Positions 61,457-64,000 of a stretch of DNA of 64,000 nt are shown here, in pieces. Numbering within the stretch: position 1 is the first letter of the stretch; every line of letters starts with the position of its first letter. The stretch is taken from the NCBI GenBank assembly GCA_039679385.1, contig JBDKVB010000097.1, positions 1 to 64,000 on the forward strand, written 5' to 3'. A program made the translations under genes and the position numbers. The notes beneath the pieces were generated by a model. It had not been told where the DNA came from, ran no database searches, and was given only the letters and a program-made list of their open reading frames with translations. The stretch comes from Armatimonadia bacterium (GTDB lineage Bacteria > Armatimonadota > Zipacnadia > Zipacnadales > JABUFB01).

Positions 61457-62176
61457 CTAGCGTGCGGCGGCAACGAACTGTGCGAACAGCTTTCGGGCGC
61501 CCTCATCGAGGCCCACGAGATGCTCCGGGTGACACTGCAGCCCCAGGCAGAAGGCGGCATCTCTACGCTCGATGGCCTCGATGACGCCGTCCGGGGCAGT
61601 TGCAGCAACCTCGAAGCCCGCTGCCACGTCGCGCACGGCCTGGTGGTGGAAGCTGTTCACCCTCCAGGACCTCTTCCCCAGTATCCCCTCGAGGCGAGAT
61701 CCCGACACCACCTCAACACTGTGCGTCGCATGCGAGGTCGGCGCGCTCTGAGCATGCTTGATTGCGCCCTCTACCTCAGTCGGGATGTCCTGAACGAGCG
61801 TGCCGCCTGCGAAGGCGTTGAGAGACTGGATGCCGCGACAGATGCCCAGGACAGGCAGTTCCGGACGCGCGAGTGCGTAGGCGATAGCCACTTCGTCAAG
61901 ACGGTCTCGCTCCGGACTGAGCGCTCCGAGGGCCCGTGCAGGCTCCGCCCCGTAGCAAAAGGGGTCGACATCGACACCGCCGGTGATCAGCAACCCCTCT
62001 GCCCCATTGAGAACTCGCAGCAGCGCTTCGCGGCTCCCGAGACAAGGCACGAGGAAGGGTGCGCCGCCGGCTGCTACCACGGCTTCGGCGTAACTGTGGG
62101 GAAGGTGGTCACGAGGACTGGGGTCATCTGAGTAGCCACACAGGATGGCGATCCGGGGCAGCGAAGCGTCAGGCAT
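61457..62176 (-). CDS. class I glutamine-amidotransferase-like peptidase C26 (PuuD-like)
   Basis: ATG 62176, 7 nt after GGAGG inside the lnt 3' end; 239 residues. GLLITGGVDVDP, GICRGIQSLN (nucleophile C113) and GLQCHPEH (H216, E218) define the family that hydrolyses gamma-glutamyl-GABA or related gamma-glutamyl compounds. It overlaps lnt by 8 nt and is translated with it. A polyamine-degradation role, as for PuuD, is possible but no other such genes are here. Confidence 0.92.
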   Translation of the reverse strand: MPDASLPRIAILCGYSDDPSPRDHLPHSYAEAVVAAGGAPFLVPCLGSREALLRVLNGAEGLLITGGVDVDPFCYGAEPARALGALSPERDRLDEVAIAYALARPELPVLGICRGIQSLNAFAGGTLVQDIPTEVEGAIKHAQSAPTSHATHSVEVVSGSRLEGILGKRSWRVNSFHHQAVRDVAAGFEVAATAPDGVIEAIERRDAAFCLGLQCHPEHLVGLDEGARKLFAQFVAAAR

Positions 62177-63743
62177 CTTCAGGCCTCCAGAAAGCTGCTA
62201 CGAGCCAAAGTACACAGGATATGACCAGCAGCGGCGTGTCTCCGATGCGGTGATAGATGGACAGACCCTCCGCAGGTCGTACGGACTGACCGAGGACGCC
62301 CTGACCGTTGACGGGTATCTCCTGAACCACTTCACCGTAGGGCGTGTACAAGGCACTGCGGCCCGTTGTGGCGGCACGCAGCACCCATCGGCGTGACTCC
62401 ACAGCTCGCATGGAGGCAGTGAAGGAGTGCTGGGCTACCTCCGGGGTGTCCTGTGCCCAGGCATCGCTGGTGAGGAAGGCGAGCACCTCGGCGCCCTGAC
62501 GGCAGACCTCACGGGTCTGTCGCGGGAAGGTCGCCTCGAAGCAGATGAGCGGGGCCACGCGGACGCCCTTGATGTCGAACAGCTTGCGCCCACTGCCGGG
62601 CGTCAGGTCGGTGTTGCGGAGGGGATAGTCACGCAGGCAGGGGAGCTTGTCGCGTAGCGGCACGTACTCGCCAAAGATCAGCAGGTCGTTCTTGTGGTAG
62701 CGGTCGACGACCTTGCCTCCGGCGTCGTAGAGCCGTGCGGCGTTGTAGTAAGCCCCGTCGAGCTGCTCCAGCGTACCGATCAGCAGGTGTCCTTTGGTTT
62801 GCCGGGCGCCCTCTGCGGCGACGTCTTCCAGGCCCGGATAGGAGGTGATATAGGCAGGGAGAGCGCTCTCGGGCCAGACCGTGAGGTCGGTGTCTGGAGG
62901 GACGACCGTGTTGAGCCTCAGGTAGGTGTCCTTTGACCGTTGCACATCGTCATCGGTGACCGGTGTTTGGAGCGGGACGCCTCCCTGCACCACGGCAACC
63001 TTCAGCACGCGGCCCTGCGGGTCGGCTTGCCCGTCCTGGTGTCGCGCCTGCTTGAGGGCAAGAGCACCGACGAAGTAGACGCCGAGGAGGAGCGCGTAGG
63101 AGGCCAGCGCAGCCGCGTTCGCACGACGCTGCCAGCCCTTCGCGTCGGCTACGGGCGCCCATCCTCGCTCGGCGGCGAGACCAAGCAAGCCCTGCGTCAG
63201 CCCGGCATTCACCACCACCATGAGCGCCGTCAGACCAAACTCGCCGAAGACCGAGGCCACCTGGAGGACCGGAAGCTGGTCATGCTGGGTGTAGGCGAGG
63301 TCGCCAAAGGTGAAACCAAGGGCCCCGGCATTGGCGCGAACCCAGGAGAGGAGGGTCCAGGCCCCGGCCATACCAGCGACGCGCCAGCCCGGCGAAGGGT
63401 TTCGCAGCACCAGGACGGCCGCGATGCCGAACACGACCGGGTAGACGCTCAGGTACAGCACGGCGGCAATCCACGGCAGCGGATGGCCCCACATGGTCAG
63501 GTAGTGCATGAAGGGCAGGAAGAAGGTGAGGCCGAAGGCGAGGCCACACAGGGCGCCACGGCCCGCGGTTCGGGCGCTTACCAGGGCCACGAAGAGGGGC
63601 ATCAGGGCAAACCACGCGAGGGGCCCCATGTCGATCGGCGGGAAGGCCATGTACAGGAGGCCCCCCGCAAGTACGGACAGGATGATCTGGCCGGGGAAGG
63701 GGATCCCCGTGGCTCTGGCCTGGCGTGACGCTCGCATAGACAC
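62169..63743 (-). CDS. lnt: apolipoprotein N-acyltransferase
   Basis: This membrane enzyme adds the third acyl chain to lipoproteins. 524 residues from GTG 63743 (ATG 63737 two codons later is equally possible; weak site). About seven membrane helices precede a nitrilase domain. Predicted catalytic residues are E292 (VWPESALP), K351 (RYHKNDLLIFGEYVP) and C401 (LICFEATFP). Its presence supports a diderm cell plan. It follows an aminotransferase by ~25 nt and overlaps the amidotransferase gene. Confidence 0.96.
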   Translation of the reverse strand: MSMRASRQARATGIPFPGQIILSVLAGGLLYMAFPPIDMGPLAWFALMPLFVALVSARTAGRGALCGLAFGLTFFLPFMHYLTMWGHPLPWIAAVLYLSVYPVVFGIAAVLVLRNPSPGWRVAGMAGAWTLLSWVRANAGALGFTFGDLAYTQHDQLPVLQVASVFGEFGLTALMVVVNAGLTQGLLGLAAERGWAPVADAKGWQRRANAAALASYALLLGVYFVGALALKQARHQDGQADPQGRVLKVAVVQGGVPLQTPVTDDDVQRSKDTYLRLNTVVPPDTDLTVWPESALPAYITSYPGLEDVAAEGARQTKGHLLIGTLEQLDGAYYNAARLYDAGGKVVDRYHKNDLLIFGEYVPLRDKLPCLRDYPLRNTDLTPGSGRKLFDIKGVRVAPLICFEATFPRQTREVCRQGAEVLAFLTSDAWAQDTPEVAQHSFTASMRAVESRRWVLRAATTGRSALYTPYGEVVQEIPVNGQGVLGQSVRPAEGLSIYHRIGDTPLLVISCVLWLVAAFWRPEDA

Positions 63744-63767
63744 AGCGGCTTTCTACGGGGTTTCCGG

Positions 63768-64000
63768 CTACTCGACCTGCACCTTGCCTGCTTTGAGCTT
63801 GGCCAGGAAGCGCTCCATGCGTACCAGCGCTTCCTTCAGGTTGTCCATGCTCTGGGCGTAGGTGCACCGGAGGTAGCCCTCGCCGCAGTCACCGAAGGCC
63901 GTGCCGGGAACTGCAGCGACCTTCTCGTCATACAGCAAGGCCTTCGAGAACTGCTTGGACGTCAGGCCGGTGTGGGCGATGGACGGGAAGGCATAGAAGG
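63768..64000 (-). CDS. C-terminal end of a class I/II PLP aminotransferase (5' beyond window)
   Basis: Only the last ~77 residues are visible, ending in a TAG at 63768-63770. VAAVPGTAFGDCGEGYLRCTYA and DNLKEALVRMERFLAKL (near the end) are typical C-terminal segments of aspartate/alanine-type aminotransferases. The catalytic lysine lies outside the window. Confidence 0.85.
   Translation of the reverse strand, partial: FYAFPSIAHTGLTSKQFSKALLYDEKVAAVPGTAFGDCGEGYLRCTYAQSMDNLKEALVRMERFLAKLKAGKVQVE

Noticed and set aside
62169-63743. Possible simple carbon-nitrogen hydrolase (nitrilase) instead of lnt
   Set aside because: The N-terminal multi-helix membrane domain plus the E-K-C triad in lnt-type context fits apolipoprotein N-acyltransferase.

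Overview
The window is chromosomal DNA from a high-GC, Gram-negative-type (diderm) bacterium. Evidence for this is an apolipoprotein N-acyltransferase, lipoproteins with clear lipoboxes, a Tat-exported sulfatase, frequent GTG/TTG starts with strong GGAGG ribosome binding sites, and housekeeping synteny recalling Bacillota (rsmA-ispE-nucleotidyltransferase-prs; PPIase-mazG-rqcP). Many secreted carbohydrate-active and beta-helix proteins, single-domain regulators and one enormous HEAT-repeat protein fit an Armatimonadota-, Hydrogenedentota- or planctomycete-like environmental lineage. This placement is inference. No insertion sequence, prophage, CRISPR array or rRNA was seen.

Layout. (1) 1-440: the 3' end of a Pro-rich protein gene. 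(2) 579-15094, all on +: a probable polysaccharide or sugar-acid utilisation cluster. It holds a substrate-binding protein fused to an ABC permease, a second permease with a huge extracellular insert, a secreted beta-helix protein, a class II aldolase, a class III aminotransferase, a secreted lyase-like protein, an unknown protein and a translationally coupled sulfatase. No ABC ATPase is present. (3) 15187-20635, on -: a beta-helix lipoprotein, a Gfo/Idh/MocA dehydrogenase, a GHL10-type glycoside hydrolase and a small Cys-rich protein. (4) 20846-31445: a secreted protein of 56-residue repeats, a phosphodiesterase-like enzyme, a hybrid histidine kinase, an esterase (-) and a GH2 glycosidase. 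(5) 31549-35930, on -: a receiver-only response regulator behind a perfect consensus promoter, then rsmA-ispE-nucleotidyltransferase-tRNA-Gln-prs as one likely transcript. (6) 36051-47654, on -: an 11.6 kb gene for a 3,867-residue protein with an N-terminal P-loop NTPase region and about 110 HEAT repeats. The repeats are themselves ordered in a higher-order 426-residue period. (7) 48126-55769, on -: enolase, pyruvate phosphate dikinase, a PPIase lipoprotein-mazG-rqcP operon and a FliA/WhiG-type sigma factor. (8) 56201-59681, on -: a short degenerate histidine kinase, a deoxyhypusine-synthase-like protein and an MFS transporter. (9) 59864-64000: tRNA-Glu with its own promoter and terminator, a lytic transglycosylase (+), then a peptidase C26 amidotransferase, lnt and the 3' end of an aminotransferase gene (-).

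The most unusual objects are the giant NTPase-HEAT protein with its super-repeat and the chimeric ABC importer (SBP-permease fusion with a Cys cluster, plus a permease carrying glycosidase-like repeats outside the membrane). Long open frames antisense to these GC-rich genes were judged to be codon-bias shadows.
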